Below, in pieces: positions 50,744 through 60,609 of a stretch of 64,000 bases of DNA. Position numbers and translations under genes: made by a program. The DNA lies in NCBI GenBank assembly GCA_900539945.1, contig UQDV01000002.1, positions 1 through 64,000 of the forward strand. The letters run 5' to 3'. Position 1 is the first letter of the stretch. Each line of letters begins with the position of its first letter. Source of the stretch: an uncultured Faecalibacterium sp. (GTDB lineage Bacteria; Bacillota; Clostridia; Oscillospirales; Ruminococcaceae). The notes beneath the pieces are model-generated. The model made no database searches, had not been told where the DNA came from, and was given only the letters and a program-made list of their open reading frames with translations.

Positions 50744-52504
50744 TTACAGGATGCTGATGCGGCCTGCACCGTAGGGGTTCTCGTAGTCCAGCAGGTAGCC
50801 GGGGTACTCTGCCAGCACACTGTTGGCGCTGGAAAGGTGCGGCAGACCCTCTGCGTCCACACCGCCAAAGGTCATGGCGTAGGTGGACATGACAAGGTAA
50901 TCTTCCGACACATAGTCCTTGATGAGCTCGGCCCCGTCAAACATGGCAAAGCCGTCGCCCAGATTGCGCAGGGTGTAGTTCATGCCGGCCAGTGCGTAGG
51001 TCTTGCTCTCGTCCAGCGGCACATAAGTACCGTTCGCGCGGTCGTAGATCTTCACGTTCTGCACACGAGGCGTGCCGGTGGCACTGCCGATCCAGACGTT
51101 CTTGTCGTCGGTCTGCACGGTGTTGGGGATGTCGGTGTGGATCTCGTAGGTCGCACCGGCCACCTGCAGGAAGCCGCCGTTCTCCTTGCCCTCTGCACCG
51201 GCAAAGCGGGCTGCAAACTCCAGTGCGTCCTGGATCTGCTTGCCGGTCACCGACATCAGGCAGGCCACGTTGCCAAAGGGGCTGACCTGCTTGCAGGTCT
51301 TGAAGGTCCAGTACCCGGCGTCCTCGTCCGAGCGGATGCCGCCGCCGTTCATGATGGCGATGTCACAGTGCAGCTGCTCCACCTCATTGAAGTAGGTGTA
51401 GATGCCGTCGGCCACAAAGTCGCCCAGGTTGGTCTCGCCGGAGCGGATGCGGCGTTTGCCGGTAGCAGGGTCGGTGATGTAAAACTTGGTATCGGCCACG
51501 GCGATCTTCTCGCCCAGCATCTCGTCCACGGAGCTGACCCATGCGGCCTGCTCTGCTGCCACGGCGACATCCTCCTGATCGTAGGTGGACACCAGCCGGG
51601 TGGAGATGGTGCCGTCCGGGGCAATGGTCATCTCGCCCACGTTGGCAAAGTAGGAACCGGTCTGGGTCAGGGTGACCATTCTGCCGGAAGCGTCCGCCAC
51701 CTGCTTATTCTCCATCACCGTGTGGGAGTGGCCGTCGATGAAGGCATCAAAACCAGTGGTGTGGGCAATGACCTCCTCGCTGGTCCAGGGAGAGGACGAG
51801 GGGTCCACGCCCAAGTGGCCCAAGCCGATGACCACATCGGCCAGGCACTTCGCCTTGTCAACGGCCTTCTGCACGGCGCTGTAGAGCTTCTGGCCGTCCT
51901 CGCCGCCCAGGATGTCGTAGATGTACTTGGTCTGGGCCTTGTTCATGAAGTAGGCCGGGGTGGACTTGGTAAACGTCTCGGGCGTGGTGATGCCCACAAA
52001 GGCAATGCGCACACCACCGCGCACGAACACCTTGATTTCCGGCAGCACCCGCAGATTGGTGCGCAGGTCCACCCAGTTGCAGGACAGGTACGGGAAGTCG
52101 GCATCCCGCATGAGCTCCTTGGCACGGTCCATGCCATAGTCGAACTCATGGTTGCCGGGGGTGGCAGCATCGTAACCGGCGGCGTTCATCAACTCAATGA
52201 TGGAAGCGCCCTGGTCCATGGAGCCGTAAGCCGTGCCCTGCACATGGTCACCGGCGTCCACCAGCAGGACCTTTTTGCCTGCGTTCTGATAGCTCTGCTT
52301 CAGGGCGGCAATGGCCGCATAGGTGAGCTCCGGGGCCTGCTTGTCGATGTAAGTGTGCACGTCGTTGGTGTACAGGATGGTGACCTCGGATTTTTCACCG
52401 GTCCAGCAGGCAGATGCAGCCGGGGCCCCGACGGCCATGGCGGCGGCAGCGGTGGTGACACCGGCGGCCTTCAGGAAATTGCGGCGGGAGATAAGATGTT
52501 TCAC
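50744..52504 (-). CDS. Exported 5'-nucleotidase / UDP-sugar hydrolase with Tat signal
   Basis: A 586-residue phosphoesterase. The N terminus ISRRNFLKAAGVTTAAAA is a twin-arginine signal. The metallophosphatase domain follows (YTNDVHTYID, GDHVQGT, GNHEFDYGMDRA, GHSHTVM), then the 5'-nucleotidase C-terminal domain (MNGGGIRSDEDAG near 400). It would release nucleosides and phosphate outside the cell. GTG 52504 is ten bases after GAGGAGG; an upstream extension has no signal peptide. It is monocistronic. Metal insertion before export would explain use of Tat. Confidence 0.92.
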   Translation of the reverse strand: MKHLISRRNFLKAAGVTTAAAAMAVGAPAASACWTGEKSEVTILYTNDVHTYIDKQAPELTYAAIAALKQSYQNAGKKVLLVDAGDHVQGTAYGSMDQGASIIELMNAAGYDAATPGNHEFDYGMDRAKELMRDADFPYLSCNWVDLRTNLRVLPEIKVFVRGGVRIAFVGITTPETFTKSTPAYFMNKAQTKYIYDILGGEDGQKLYSAVQKAVDKAKCLADVVIGLGHLGVDPSSSPWTSEEVIAHTTGFDAFIDGHSHTVMENKQVADASGRMVTLTQTGSYFANVGEMTIAPDGTISTRLVSTYDQEDVAVAAEQAAWVSSVDEMLGEKIAVADTKFYITDPATGKRRIRSGETNLGDFVADGIYTYFNEVEQLHCDIAIMNGGGIRSDEDAGYWTFKTCKQVSPFGNVACLMSVTGKQIQDALEFAARFAGAEGKENGGFLQVAGATYEIHTDIPNTVQTDDKNVWIGSATGTPRVQNVKIYDRANGTYVPLDESKTYALAGMNYTLRNLGDGFAMFDGAELIKDYVSEDYLVMSTYAMTFGGVDAEGLPHLSSANSVLAEYPGYLLDYENPYGAGRISIL

Positions 52505-52674
52505 GGGAAAACGACCTCCTCTTTTTCTGGCATTTGATGGGGCAGGCTCTCCCCTGCCCCTGACTGGTTCAAGCATAACACAGAACCGCGCCAAGAGCAA
52601 GACAAAACATGCCGTTTTGTTCAATTTTCTTTCACATATCAGCCGTTTTTCTTGCATTGTGCATCATCACCGCG

Positions 52675-52720
52675 CAAAAAAGAGAACGCCCCTGCAGCTG
52701 TCCCAGCATACAGGGGCGTT
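52675..52720 (-). terminator. Terminator of the oleate hydratase gene
   Basis: ACGCCCCTG pairs with CAGGGGCGT; TTTTTT follows on the minus strand. Confidence 0.85.
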
Positions 52721-52754
52721 CCCATCCGTTTAAAAAGGCCGGAGAAAGGGGGCC

Positions 52755-54527
52755 TTAAATGGCGTTGTATTCCCTGAGGATCTTCTCAAGGTCGGTGCCC
52801 TCGATCTTCTTCAGAGCTTCCTTCAGGGCCAGACGCGGGATGAGCGGCAGGTCCATGTCGGTGATCTTCTTGCCGTCGCGCAGCTTGACCGTTGCATTCA
52901 GCAGGTCACGCACGTCGTAGGTGCTGCCCCAGACCTCGGGCACACCGCGGTCCACGTTCAGCAGGGTGTACACGGCCTCCATACCGGTGCGCATGGAGTA
53001 CTCGGTGGTGAAAATGGTATCGCGCTTGGTTTCCGCAAACTGGCCCAGGAAGGCAAAGTTCACAGCGCCCTCCGGCACGATGTCGGGGCGGTCGCCCATG
53101 GCACGGGGCATGAAGAAAGCGTCAATATAGGGCATCATCACCGGCACGGTGTTGGCGCTGTGCTCTGCCAGCTCTTCGATCTGGTCGGTGGGCACGCCGA
53201 TGTGGTACAGCCACTCCATGCAGATCTCCTTGCCGGTGCAGTCGCGCATGGGCTTTTTGACATAATCGCCGGGCTTGTCGCTGAACAGGCCGTAGACCCA
53301 GACACACAGCTGATCCTTGGGTTGATCGCGGAACTGCTGCTGACGGTTCAGCGTCCAGCTGAGCAGCCAGCTGGAGTCCTTGACCGTAACGATGCCGCCG
53401 GTGACGGTGTGACCGCTGAAGGGATCGCGCTTGCAGATCTTCTGGATATACTGCGGGATCTTGTCATCCAGGGTGGTGATGGTGGCGCTCTCCCAGTTGG
53501 ACAGCTCCGGATCCGAGCAGAACTTTTCGGGGTGGCCGAAGGACGGGTCCTGTGCGGCGATCTTCTTCCACAGATCCCAGCCGTTGCCCGGCTTGATGGT
53601 GGGGTCGAAACCGGCTGCCTTGTCCTGGGCACCCACGGTGCAGCTCTCGACGCAGCCGCCGTTGGTGATGAACAGCAGATCGTTCTCGGTCAGGTCGATG
53701 TTGGACACCTCGCCTGCGTGCTCCACGGTGACCGAGCTTGCCATCTTGCGGCTGCCCTGAATGTCGAACCTGACGTCCGTGACCTTGGTGTCGTAGTGGA
53801 ACTGCACGCCAAAGCCCTTCAGGTACTCGATCATGGGCAGGATGATGGACTCATACTGGTTGTAGCGGGTGAAGCGCAGGGCGGTAAAGTCCGGCAGGCC
53901 GCCGATGTGGTGGATATAGCGCTTGATATACAGCTTCATTTCCAGTGCGCTGTGCCAGTTCTCAAAGGCGAACATGGTGCGCCAGTACAGCCAGAAGTTG
54001 GAATTCAGCACCTCATCGTCAAAGAAGTCGGTGATCTTCTTGTCCTGCAGCTGCTCGTCCGGGGTGAAGAACAGCTTCATGATCTCCATAGCGCCCTTGT
54101 CGGACAGGCCGAACTTGCCGTCGGTGTGGGCGTCCTTGCCCTGCTCCACGGTAGCACGGCAAAGGGAGAAGTTGGGGTCCTCCTTGTTCAGCCAGTAATA
54201 CTCATCCAGCACGCTGGCACCCTCGGTCTCCAGCGAAGGGATGGAGTGCAGCAGGTCCCACATGACCTCAAAATGGTTGTCCATCTCACGGCCGCCGCGC
54301 ATGACGTAGCCGATGCTGTACTTGTAGCCGTCGCAGGCACCGCCGGGCAGGGCCTCCTTCTCGAACACATGGACATGCTCGCCCTTCATCTGGCCGTCAC
54401 GCACCAGATAGCAGGCTGCGGTCAGGGCTGCCAGGCCGGAACCGACGATATATGCGGATTTATGATCAACGCCCTCCGGCTTTTTGGGACGTGCAAATGC
54501 TTCGTAGTTGCCACTGGAATAGTACAT
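52755..54527 (-). CDS. Oleate hydratase (myosin-cross-reactive-antigen family)
   Basis: A 590-residue FAD enzyme that adds water to the cis-9 double bond of oleic and linoleic acids, giving 10-hydroxy fatty acids. The Rossmann motif YIVGSGLAALTAACYLVRDG binds FAD, and MRGGREMDNHFE holds the catalytic Glu. The rest is family-typical through to RLALKEALKKIEGTDLEKIL. No signal peptide is present. In gut bacteria this detoxifies unsaturated fatty acids; that role is inferred here. ATG 54527 follows AAGGAGG. Confidence 0.95.
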   Translation of the reverse strand: MYYSSGNYEAFARPKKPEGVDHKSAYIVGSGLAALTAACYLVRDGQMKGEHVHVFEKEALPGGACDGYKYSIGYVMRGGREMDNHFEVMWDLLHSIPSLETEGASVLDEYYWLNKEDPNFSLCRATVEQGKDAHTDGKFGLSDKGAMEIMKLFFTPDEQLQDKKITDFFDDEVLNSNFWLYWRTMFAFENWHSALEMKLYIKRYIHHIGGLPDFTALRFTRYNQYESIILPMIEYLKGFGVQFHYDTKVTDVRFDIQGSRKMASSVTVEHAGEVSNIDLTENDLLFITNGGCVESCTVGAQDKAAGFDPTIKPGNGWDLWKKIAAQDPSFGHPEKFCSDPELSNWESATITTLDDKIPQYIQKICKRDPFSGHTVTGGIVTVKDSSWLLSWTLNRQQQFRDQPKDQLCVWVYGLFSDKPGDYVKKPMRDCTGKEICMEWLYHIGVPTDQIEELAEHSANTVPVMMPYIDAFFMPRAMGDRPDIVPEGAVNFAFLGQFAETKRDTIFTTEYSMRTGMEAVYTLLNVDRGVPEVWGSTYDVRDLLNATVKLRDGKKITDMDLPLIPRLALKEALKKIEGTDLEKILREYNAI

Positions 54528-54592
54528 GGAAAAGCCTCCTTGCTTTGCTTTTTTCTTCCTTACAGCAGTTCAATGCTGCTCTCTATGGCAAC

Positions 54593-54621
54593 AGTATACC
54601 CTGCCTTGGCCCGCAGAACAA
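54593..54621 (-). promoter_or_regulatory. Promoter of the oleate hydratase gene
   Basis: Minus-strand TTGTTC (54616-54621), a 17-base spacer and TATACT (54593-54598). Confidence 0.6.
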
Positions 54622-54693
54622 CAAACAAACTCTGCCCCATGTATAAAATTTAGACAACTGTCCCGTTTTGTTGGAAATGCGTACAAATTGTGA

Positions 54694-54734
54694 CAAAAAA
54701 AGCGGAATGACCGCTGTCATTCCGCTTTTGCAGG
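54694..54734 (-). terminator. Terminator of rnr
   Basis: AAAGCGGAATGAC pairs with GTCATTCCGCTTT, with a T-run on the minus strand. Confidence 0.9.
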
Positions 54735-54742
54735 CGTTTGTT

Positions 54743-56863
54743 TTATTTTGCGGTGGGCTGGGCCACCTCAAAGTCAATCTTGCCCAGATTGACGTCGGAA
54801 CGCACGATGGTGATCATCATGGTATCGCCCAGGCTCCAGTTCCTGCCGGAGACGGGGTCGGACAGGCGCACGCCCTCGGTGAGCATCGTGCCGGAGGGGG
54901 TCAGGCTGGAAGCCGGTACAAAGCCCTCCACGCCGTTCTCCAGTTCAATGAACAGGCCGCGCTGGGTCACGCCGGAAATGCGGCCCTCGTAGCTCTCGCC
55001 CAGATGGCGGCGGGCATACTCGGCCTTGTAGCAGTCCTCGGCCTTGCGCTCGATCTGCATGGCGATGACCTCGCGCTCGCTGGCCTGCTTGCTGGCCCGC
55101 TCCGCAAAATCGGTGTAGCGCAGGATCATGGTGTCCTTGTCGGTGCCCTTGAGCTGCGCGGTCATGATGCGGTGGATGGCCAGGTCCGGATAGCGGCGGA
55201 TGGGGCTGGTAAAGTGGGCATAGTCCTGCAGCACCAGACCGTAGTGACCCTTGGGCTTTTCCTCGTACAGAGCCTTGGACATGCAGCGCAGCATACCGGT
55301 GTTGATGATCTGCTCATACGGGCCGCCGCGCACGCCCTCCAGAATGGCGCTCAGCTCCTTGGGGGTGGGCACCTCCTTGGCAAAGTGGTCGTTGATGCCG
55401 CAGGCCTGCAGCAGAGCATGCAGACGCTCCAGCTTTTCGGCGTTGGGTTCCTCGTGCACGCGGTACACAAAGGGGATCTGCTTGACCCGGGCAAAGTGGG
55501 CGGCGCACTGGTTGGCCAGCAACATGAACTCCTCGATCATGGCTTCGCTCTCGCCGGAGGTGCGCTTCTTCACGTCGATGCAGTGGCCATTCTCGTCGAG
55601 GATCAGCTTGACTTCACCGCTCTCGATGTCCATGCATCCGCGCTCCTTGCGCAGGCGGGCACGGTGGCCGTACAGCTCCTTCATGGCGGGCAGCTGAGCC
55701 AGAACCTCGTGGTACTTGCCCTTGAGCTCGTCGTCGGCACTGCCGGCCAGCAGAGCGTTGATCTCGGAGTACACACCCTTGACACGGCTGCGGATGACCG
55801 ACTTGACAAAGCGGTAGTCGGTCAGGTTGCCGTCCTTGTCCAGACGCATCAGGCAGGAGAACGCCAGGCGCAGCACGCCCTCGTTCAGGCTGCAGATGCC
55901 GTTGGACAGCTGCTTGGGCAGCATGGGCACCACCTGGTCGGCATAGTACACGCTGGTGGCACGGTGAAAGGCTTCGTTGTCCAGCTCACTGCCGGGCTTG
56001 ACGTAGTGAGACACATCCGCAATATGCACGCCCAGCTCAAAGCCGCCCTCCGGCGTCTTGGTCAGGCTGATGGCGTCGTCGATGTCCTTGGTCTCAGCGC
56101 TGTCGATGGTGAAGATGGGCAGAGCGCGCAGATCCATGCGGCCCTCACAGTCGGCCTCGGTCACCTCGGCGTTCTCCAGCTTCTTGGCCTCTTCGCGGAC
56201 CTTATCCGGGAAACGGCTGCGGATGTCCTGCGCATAGAGCAGAGCCTTGGCGCAGCGCTTGGCCTCGTCGGAGCTGCCAAAGCGCATGGCCACGCCCACG
56301 CGGTGATCTTCCTGCCGGTTGCCGCGCTGCAGGATCTCCACAGCCACTTTGTCGCCGTCCTTGGCACCGCCCTCGCAGTCGCGCATCATCCGCATGGAGA
56401 TGGCGGGGCAGTCATCGGGCACGAACTTCAGCATGCCCTCCACACGGCGGACGGTGCCCACCAGATCGTTCTTTTCTTCCAGCACGGCCAGGATCTCGCC
56501 CTCGTCGCTGCCCTCCACACGGGGATGCTCAAACTTTTCCACCAGCACCTTGTCACCGGGCATGGCGCCGCGGGTGAAGCGGCCCGGGATGAAGATATCG
56601 CTGGTGCCGTCCTCCAGCATGACAAAAGCAAAGTTCTTGCCCAGCTTGACCACCTTGCACAGCAGGGCCTTGTCGGCGCGGCCGGAACGCACCGTAAAGA
56701 AAACGCCCTGCCGCTGGCAGATCACAGCCTCGTGCACCAGCTGGTCCACGGCCTCCATCACCTTGCGGTCCGAGCCACGGTCCCCGCCGAACTTTGACTT
56801 GAGGTCCTTCACGGTGCACGGCTGATTCTGGATCGCGTGCTCAATTTTATCGCGCATTGCCAT
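54743..56863 (-). CDS. rnr: Ribonuclease R
   Basis: A 706-residue processive 3'-5' exoribonuclease that degrades structured RNA and helps tmRNA quality control. An N-terminal winged helix (residues 1-75), two cold-shock domains, the RNB catalytic domain (TIDSAETKDIDDAISLTKTP with the metal aspartates; GVHIADVSHYV; FTSPIRRYPDLAIHRI) and a C-terminal S1 domain (YEGRISGVTQRGLFIELENG) are present. The Lys-rich tail of longer RNase R proteins is missing. ATG 56863 is nine bases after AAGGAG. secG is upstream but separated by a terminator. Confidence 0.96.
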   Translation of the reverse strand: MAMRDKIEHAIQNQPCTVKDLKSKFGGDRGSDRKVMEAVDQLVHEAVICQRQGVFFTVRSGRADKALLCKVVKLGKNFAFVMLEDGTSDIFIPGRFTRGAMPGDKVLVEKFEHPRVEGSDEGEILAVLEEKNDLVGTVRRVEGMLKFVPDDCPAISMRMMRDCEGGAKDGDKVAVEILQRGNRQEDHRVGVAMRFGSSDEAKRCAKALLYAQDIRSRFPDKVREEAKKLENAEVTEADCEGRMDLRALPIFTIDSAETKDIDDAISLTKTPEGGFELGVHIADVSHYVKPGSELDNEAFHRATSVYYADQVVPMLPKQLSNGICSLNEGVLRLAFSCLMRLDKDGNLTDYRFVKSVIRSRVKGVYSEINALLAGSADDELKGKYHEVLAQLPAMKELYGHRARLRKERGCMDIESGEVKLILDENGHCIDVKKRTSGESEAMIEEFMLLANQCAAHFARVKQIPFVYRVHEEPNAEKLERLHALLQACGINDHFAKEVPTPKELSAILEGVRGGPYEQIINTGMLRCMSKALYEEKPKGHYGLVLQDYAHFTSPIRRYPDLAIHRIMTAQLKGTDKDTMILRYTDFAERASKQASEREVIAMQIERKAEDCYKAEYARRHLGESYEGRISGVTQRGLFIELENGVEGFVPASSLTPSGTMLTEGVRLSDPVSGRNWSLGDTMMITIVRSDVNLGKIDFEVAQPTAK

Positions 56864-57007
56864 AATATTTTTCTCCTTGCTCTTCCTGGCTGCGGCCTCC
56901 GTCCGGGCTGCAGCCCTGCCAGTTCCGGGCATTGCTGCCCACCCTGCTGCGGCAGCCCGAAAAGACAGCTGCCCACACTTTTTTACTCAACTATGTCGGT
57001 TTTACAC

Positions 57008-57039
57008 AGAAAAACAGCCCCGTCAGAGCACGGGGCTGC
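57008..57039 (-). terminator. Terminator of secG
   Basis: CAGCCCCGT pairs with ACGGGGCTG; TTTTTCTG follows on the minus strand. Confidence 0.85.
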
Positions 57040-57049
57040 ATGGGGTGCA

Positions 57050-57301
57050 TCAACCTGCCAGACGGCCGGTGAACAGGCAAGCCAGAATTGCCACCACGAA
57101 AAAGACGACACCGGCAATGCGGGTCACCTTGGCCAGCATCTGGTCAGCCGGGGTCAGGCGTGCGTTGTTGGCACCGCCTGCACTGCCGTTGATGGCGCCG
57201 GAAAGGCCCTGGCCGTGGGTGTGCTGCATGAGGGTGAGGAACACGATGACCAGCGAAGCGACCAGCAGGATCGCGCCGCCAACGATTTCGATAACAGACA
57301 T
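57050..57301 (-). CDS. secG: Preprotein translocase subunit SecG
   Basis: An 83-residue accessory subunit of the SecYEG channel, with two membrane helices (IEIVGGAILLVASLVIVFLT and VTRIAGVVFFVVAILACLFT) and a glycine-rich loop containing QGLSGAING. ATG 57301 follows AAAGGAG by eleven bases. It is usually found next to rnr, as here. Confidence 0.93.
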   Translation of the reverse strand: MSVIEIVGGAILLVASLVIVFLTLMQHTHGQGLSGAINGSAGGANNARLTPADQMLAKVTRIAGVVFFVVAILACLFTGRLAG

Positions 57302-57359
57302 GGATTGAAACGCTCCTTTATTCAAATTGAATGGGAAAACCACGCAAAAATACAACTAT

Positions 57360-57388
57360 ATAGTATCATACCATCTGCAAAAAAGCAA
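57360..57388 (-). promoter_or_regulatory. Promoter of secG
   Basis: Minus-strand TTGCTT (57383-57388), a 17-base spacer and TACTAT (57360-57365). Confidence 0.6.
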
Positions 57389-57402
57389 GCACAATTCCGC
57401 AT

Positions 57403-58998
57403 TTATCCCAACCAGTGCAGTGCCGTGCACAGCTGTGCAAACACCGCCGCGCTGGAGACCGCCGCCTGCGTCTGTCCGTCCTGCAAGACCACGATGGTGT
57501 ATTGCGGATCCTCGGCCGGGTAAAACCCCGCGAACCAAAGGTTCATGCGCTCTTTCCCTTCGGCCGTGAACTGCCCGGTCTGGGCGGTACCGGTCTTGCC
57601 CGCCGCCCCGCCGGGCAGGCCGGAAGCATCCTGTGCCGTGCCCTCGGCCACCGTCTGCTCCAGCATGGTGCGCAGAGCCGCTGCGGTCTGCTCCGTGAGC
57701 ACCCGTTCTGCCTGCGGGCGGGCAAAGGCCGACAGCTCTTCCCCGGATGTTTCATCCAGCGCACAGTCCAGCAGGCACGGCGCACGGTAAACACCGCCGT
57801 TTGCGATGGTGTTCATCATGGCGGCCACTTGCAGCGGCGTTGCCAGCAGGCTGCCCTGCCCGAAGCTGAAATTGGCCAGCTGCCCGCTCTGGGCCAGTTC
57901 CTCGGCTCCCGGCAGGGCTCCGCTCTGGGCGGTAAGGCCCTCCGCCAGCCCGATGCTCCGCCCGAAGCCCAGCGCCTGCGCCTGCTGCAAAAGAGCCTGT
58001 GCTCCCAGCTGCTGCCCCAACCGGATAAAATAGCCGTTGCAACTCTTTGCCAATGCGGCCGAAAGGTCCACTTCGCCGTGCGGCACACCGCCTGCGCAGC
58101 GGAAGATCTGCCCGTCCACCACCACCGCGCCGTTGCAGTCGTACTCCGGCGCAAGGCCGGCTTCCAGCGCCGCCGCTGCCAGCACCGGCTTGAACACCGA
58201 CCCCACCGCATACGCCTGCAAGGCCCGGTTTAAAAAGGGGCTGTCCGGCGCTTCCAGACTGGCCGCCGGGTCAGCCGGGTCAAAACCCGGCACACTGACG
58301 CAGGCCCGCAGGGCTGCCGTGCGGACGTCCAGCACCAGAATGCAGCCGGTGGTCATGGTCTGCGCCGCCACCGCCTCGGCCGCCCGCTGGACAGAACGGG
58401 AGAGGGTCAGGCGGACCCCCACCGCTCCGCTGTCCGCCTGCAGATGCTGCACCTGCTCCCCGGTGCGCAGGGCGCCCTGCGCGGTCACCGGGCACAGCAG
58501 GGTGTCCCGTGCCCCGCTGCCGGTGAGCAGCGCGTCCAGTGCTTTTTCCAGCCCGGCAGCACCGTGGCCCTCACCGTCCAGATACCCCAGCAGCTGCGGG
58601 CACAGCGGTGCGGCTGCATACCGCCGGGATGCCGCATAGCATGGAATGCCCAGCGCCGTCATGTCCCGGTCCACCTCCACGAGAAATGGAGCCGCCCGGC
58701 TGCGGCTGCGGTACAGCAGTTCCTGTCCGGCGGTGTCGGTGCAGGCGTACAGGCGGGGATAATTTTCCTGCCCCGGGAAGCAGAGAGCCAGCCAGCGTTT
58801 TTCCAGCCCGGTGAGTGGCAGGCCCATGCAGTCGTAAAAGCCGCCGCGCCGGGCTGGCAGTTCCAGCGTGACCGTGCTCTGTGCCGCCGCACGGGCTGCA
58901 TAATCCGTGCGGGACGCCAAATAAAACAGCCTGCACAGCACTCCGGCAAAGCCGAACAACAACGCCGCATACAGCGCCAGCACCCTCCGCCCGGACAT
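57403..58998 (-). CDS. Class B penicillin-binding protein (transpeptidase)
   Basis: A 531-residue membrane-anchored peptidoglycan cross-linking enzyme. A single N-terminal helix (LALYAALLFGFAGVLCRLFY) is followed by a short PBP dimerisation domain and the transpeptidase domain: active-site AVGSVFKPV, second motif SCNGYF and KTG in AAGKTGTAQT. It is shorter than typical FtsI/PBP2 (600-700), resembling the PbpA-type or sporulation SpoVD-like group without PASTA domains. ATG 58998 is eight bases after AAGGGGG. No mur or fts genes are nearby, so its stage of action is unknown. Confidence 0.92.
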   Translation of the reverse strand: MSGRRVLALYAALLFGFAGVLCRLFYLASRTDYAARAAAQSTVTLELPARRGGFYDCMGLPLTGLEKRWLALCFPGQENYPRLYACTDTAGQELLYRSRSRAAPFLVEVDRDMTALGIPCYAASRRYAAAPLCPQLLGYLDGEGHGAAGLEKALDALLTGSGARDTLLCPVTAQGALRTGEQVQHLQADSGAVGVRLTLSRSVQRAAEAVAAQTMTTGCILVLDVRTAALRACVSVPGFDPADPAASLEAPDSPFLNRALQAYAVGSVFKPVLAAAALEAGLAPEYDCNGAVVVDGQIFRCAGGVPHGEVDLSAALAKSCNGYFIRLGQQLGAQALLQQAQALGFGRSIGLAEGLTAQSGALPGAEELAQSGQLANFSFGQGSLLATPLQVAAMMNTIANGGVYRAPCLLDCALDETSGEELSAFARPQAERVLTEQTAAALRTMLEQTVAEGTAQDASGLPGGAAGKTGTAQTGQFTAEGKERMNLWFAGFYPAEDPQYTIVVLQDGQTQAAVSSAAVFAQLCTALHWLG

Positions 58999-59046
58999 GG
59001 ACACGCCCCCTTTGGCATAGCGTGGGCAACGGAGACCCAGGCTATA

Positions 59047-59085
59047 CAAAAAGAGAGGCAGAACCTCCGAAAAAGTTCTGCCTCC
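59047..59085 (-). terminator. Hairpin upstream of the penicillin-binding protein gene
   Basis: GAGGCAGAAC pairs with GTTCTGCCTC; TCTTTTTG follows on the minus strand. It may shield the chromosome from transcripts of the mobile element to the right. Confidence 0.7.
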
Positions 59086-59284
59086 CTAAGGCACTTTTAT
59101 AAGAGCGCTTTTGCGGCTTAGCACATGCCGCCCTTCCAAACCACACTTTTGGAGCCGAATCACGAATATCGGGAAACGTAGACTTTTTTAGAATTATCAA
59201 GGCCACAAGCCGATTTTTCCAGATTCTCCGTTTTTGCACGATCCACGCTTTTCTACGCAAATCTACGCCACTTACCGGGTGATT

Positions 59285-59320
59285 GGCGTAAGTTTTGGCG
59301 TAAGTTTCGGCGTAAGCAAT
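59285..59320. repeat. Three 12-bp direct repeats at the element end
   Basis: GGCGTAAGTTTT-like units begin at 59285, 59297 and 59309. Together with an inverted TACGCCA...TGGCGTA just to the left, they resemble the DR2 sites bound by the N-terminal domain of Tn916-type integrases. The rest of 59086-59284 shows no gene. Confidence 0.6.
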
Positions 59321-59340
59321 TCCGCTTCATGCGTCGAAAA

Positions 59341-60495
59341 TCACAGGTTGCCGGCGATCTGTTCAAAGGCTCTTTCAACCGATTCAAAGCTGCTGTGCGT
59401 GTAGACATCCAACGTCACACTGGCATTGGAGTGGCCCATCAGGTATTGCAGGCTTTTTACATCCAGCCCGGCCTGCTGAACATTGGTGCAGAAGGTGTGT
59501 CGCAGCACATGAGGTGTAATGCGCGGAACAGGTTTGCTGTACGCCTTCTCAAACTTTCCCTGCACGCCGCGCATATAGTTTTCCAAGTGCATTGCCACCT
59601 TCGGCATTCCGGACTTGTCCAGAAAGAGAAATCCGCTGCAACCATCCACCAGCGCTTCCACTTTCGTGGACGCTCTGGCTTTTACTACACGCCGCAACGC
59701 TGCACAAACGGTATCTGTCATGGGAACATTGCGGATACCGCTTTTTGTTTTCGGCGGTGTGACAAAGTAGGGCTTTTCAGCCGTCCGGCAAAGCTGCCGC
59801 CGGACATTGATACAGTGCCGTTCAAAGTCGATATCTGCTCGTGTCAGGCCATACAACTCACTCACACGCAAGCCGGTTCCCATAAGAATGACGATATCAT
59901 CATAATAGTTGCCTCCATAGTCTTGAACGAATTGCAGATATTTCTCCTGCTGTTCTCTGGTCAGGGCATTGCGCACATAAGCGTCCTTCGGCACAACATC
60001 CGACAGCTTGAACTTAAATGGATTCTTGCGGACGATGTCATCCTCCACCGCCATCTCGAATGCCGGTCTGACAACGCTTTGCAGGATTCCTATGGTGTTT
60101 TGCTTGAAACCGCTGTCATGCAGAAACACGAACCAGCCTTTCGCATCGGACAATTTTACCGTTTTGATGGCTTTTTGCCCGAAAGGGTCAGCATGAATCC
60201 GCTTGACCGCTGTGTTGTACGACCGAAGTGAATTGGGTTTCAACCCACGTTTCAGGTTCATATAGCGGTCAACCAGATCAGCCACCGTCATCTCTCCGGC
60301 GGCGTAGTCGATGCCGTCTGCCAGATCGCGCCACAGTTCTTCCTCTTTTTTCCGCAGCTCTGTCAGGGATTTAGCGTAAATACAACGCCGTTTCTTGTGG
60401 ATATCGGTATAACGATAGTCGTAGGTGCCGTTTGCTCTCTGGCTTTCGCCATCCTTCAAAACACGGCCCTTGCTATCCTTGCGCTTTTCAGGCAT
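59341..60495 (-). CDS. Tyrosine site-specific integrase, Tn916 type
   Basis: A 384-residue recombinase. An N-terminal arm-binding domain (GTYDYRYTDIHKKRRCIYAK) precedes the SAM-like core-binding domain and the catalytic domain with Arg in MGTGLRVSELYG, Lys in a beta-hairpin near KTKSGIRNVP, HVLRHTFCTN and GHSNASVTLDVYTH. All catalytic residues are present. The gene reads out toward the PBP gene, as integrases do at element ends, and the 12-bp direct repeats lie immediately beyond its stop. No excisionase gene is visible. ATG 60495 follows AAAGGAG. Confidence 0.93.
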   Translation of the reverse strand: MPEKRKDSKGRVLKDGESQRANGTYDYRYTDIHKKRRCIYAKSLTELRKKEEELWRDLADGIDYAAGEMTVADLVDRYMNLKRGLKPNSLRSYNTAVKRIHADPFGQKAIKTVKLSDAKGWFVFLHDSGFKQNTIGILQSVVRPAFEMAVEDDIVRKNPFKFKLSDVVPKDAYVRNALTREQQEKYLQFVQDYGGNYYDDIVILMGTGLRVSELYGLTRADIDFERHCINVRRQLCRTAEKPYFVTPPKTKSGIRNVPMTDTVCAALRRVVKARASTKVEALVDGCSGFLFLDKSGMPKVAMHLENYMRGVQGKFEKAYSKPVPRITPHVLRHTFCTNVQQAGLDVKSLQYLMGHSNASVTLDVYTHSSFESVERAFEQIAGNL

Positions 60496-60609
60496 TTAGA
60501 AGCTCCTTTCTGTGAAAAGCGCATATAGGGGTTAATTTTAGTATACCATACCGACCATGCGATTTCCACCGATATCGTACAGAAAAGACGTTGCACAGTT
60601 CTCAAATAG

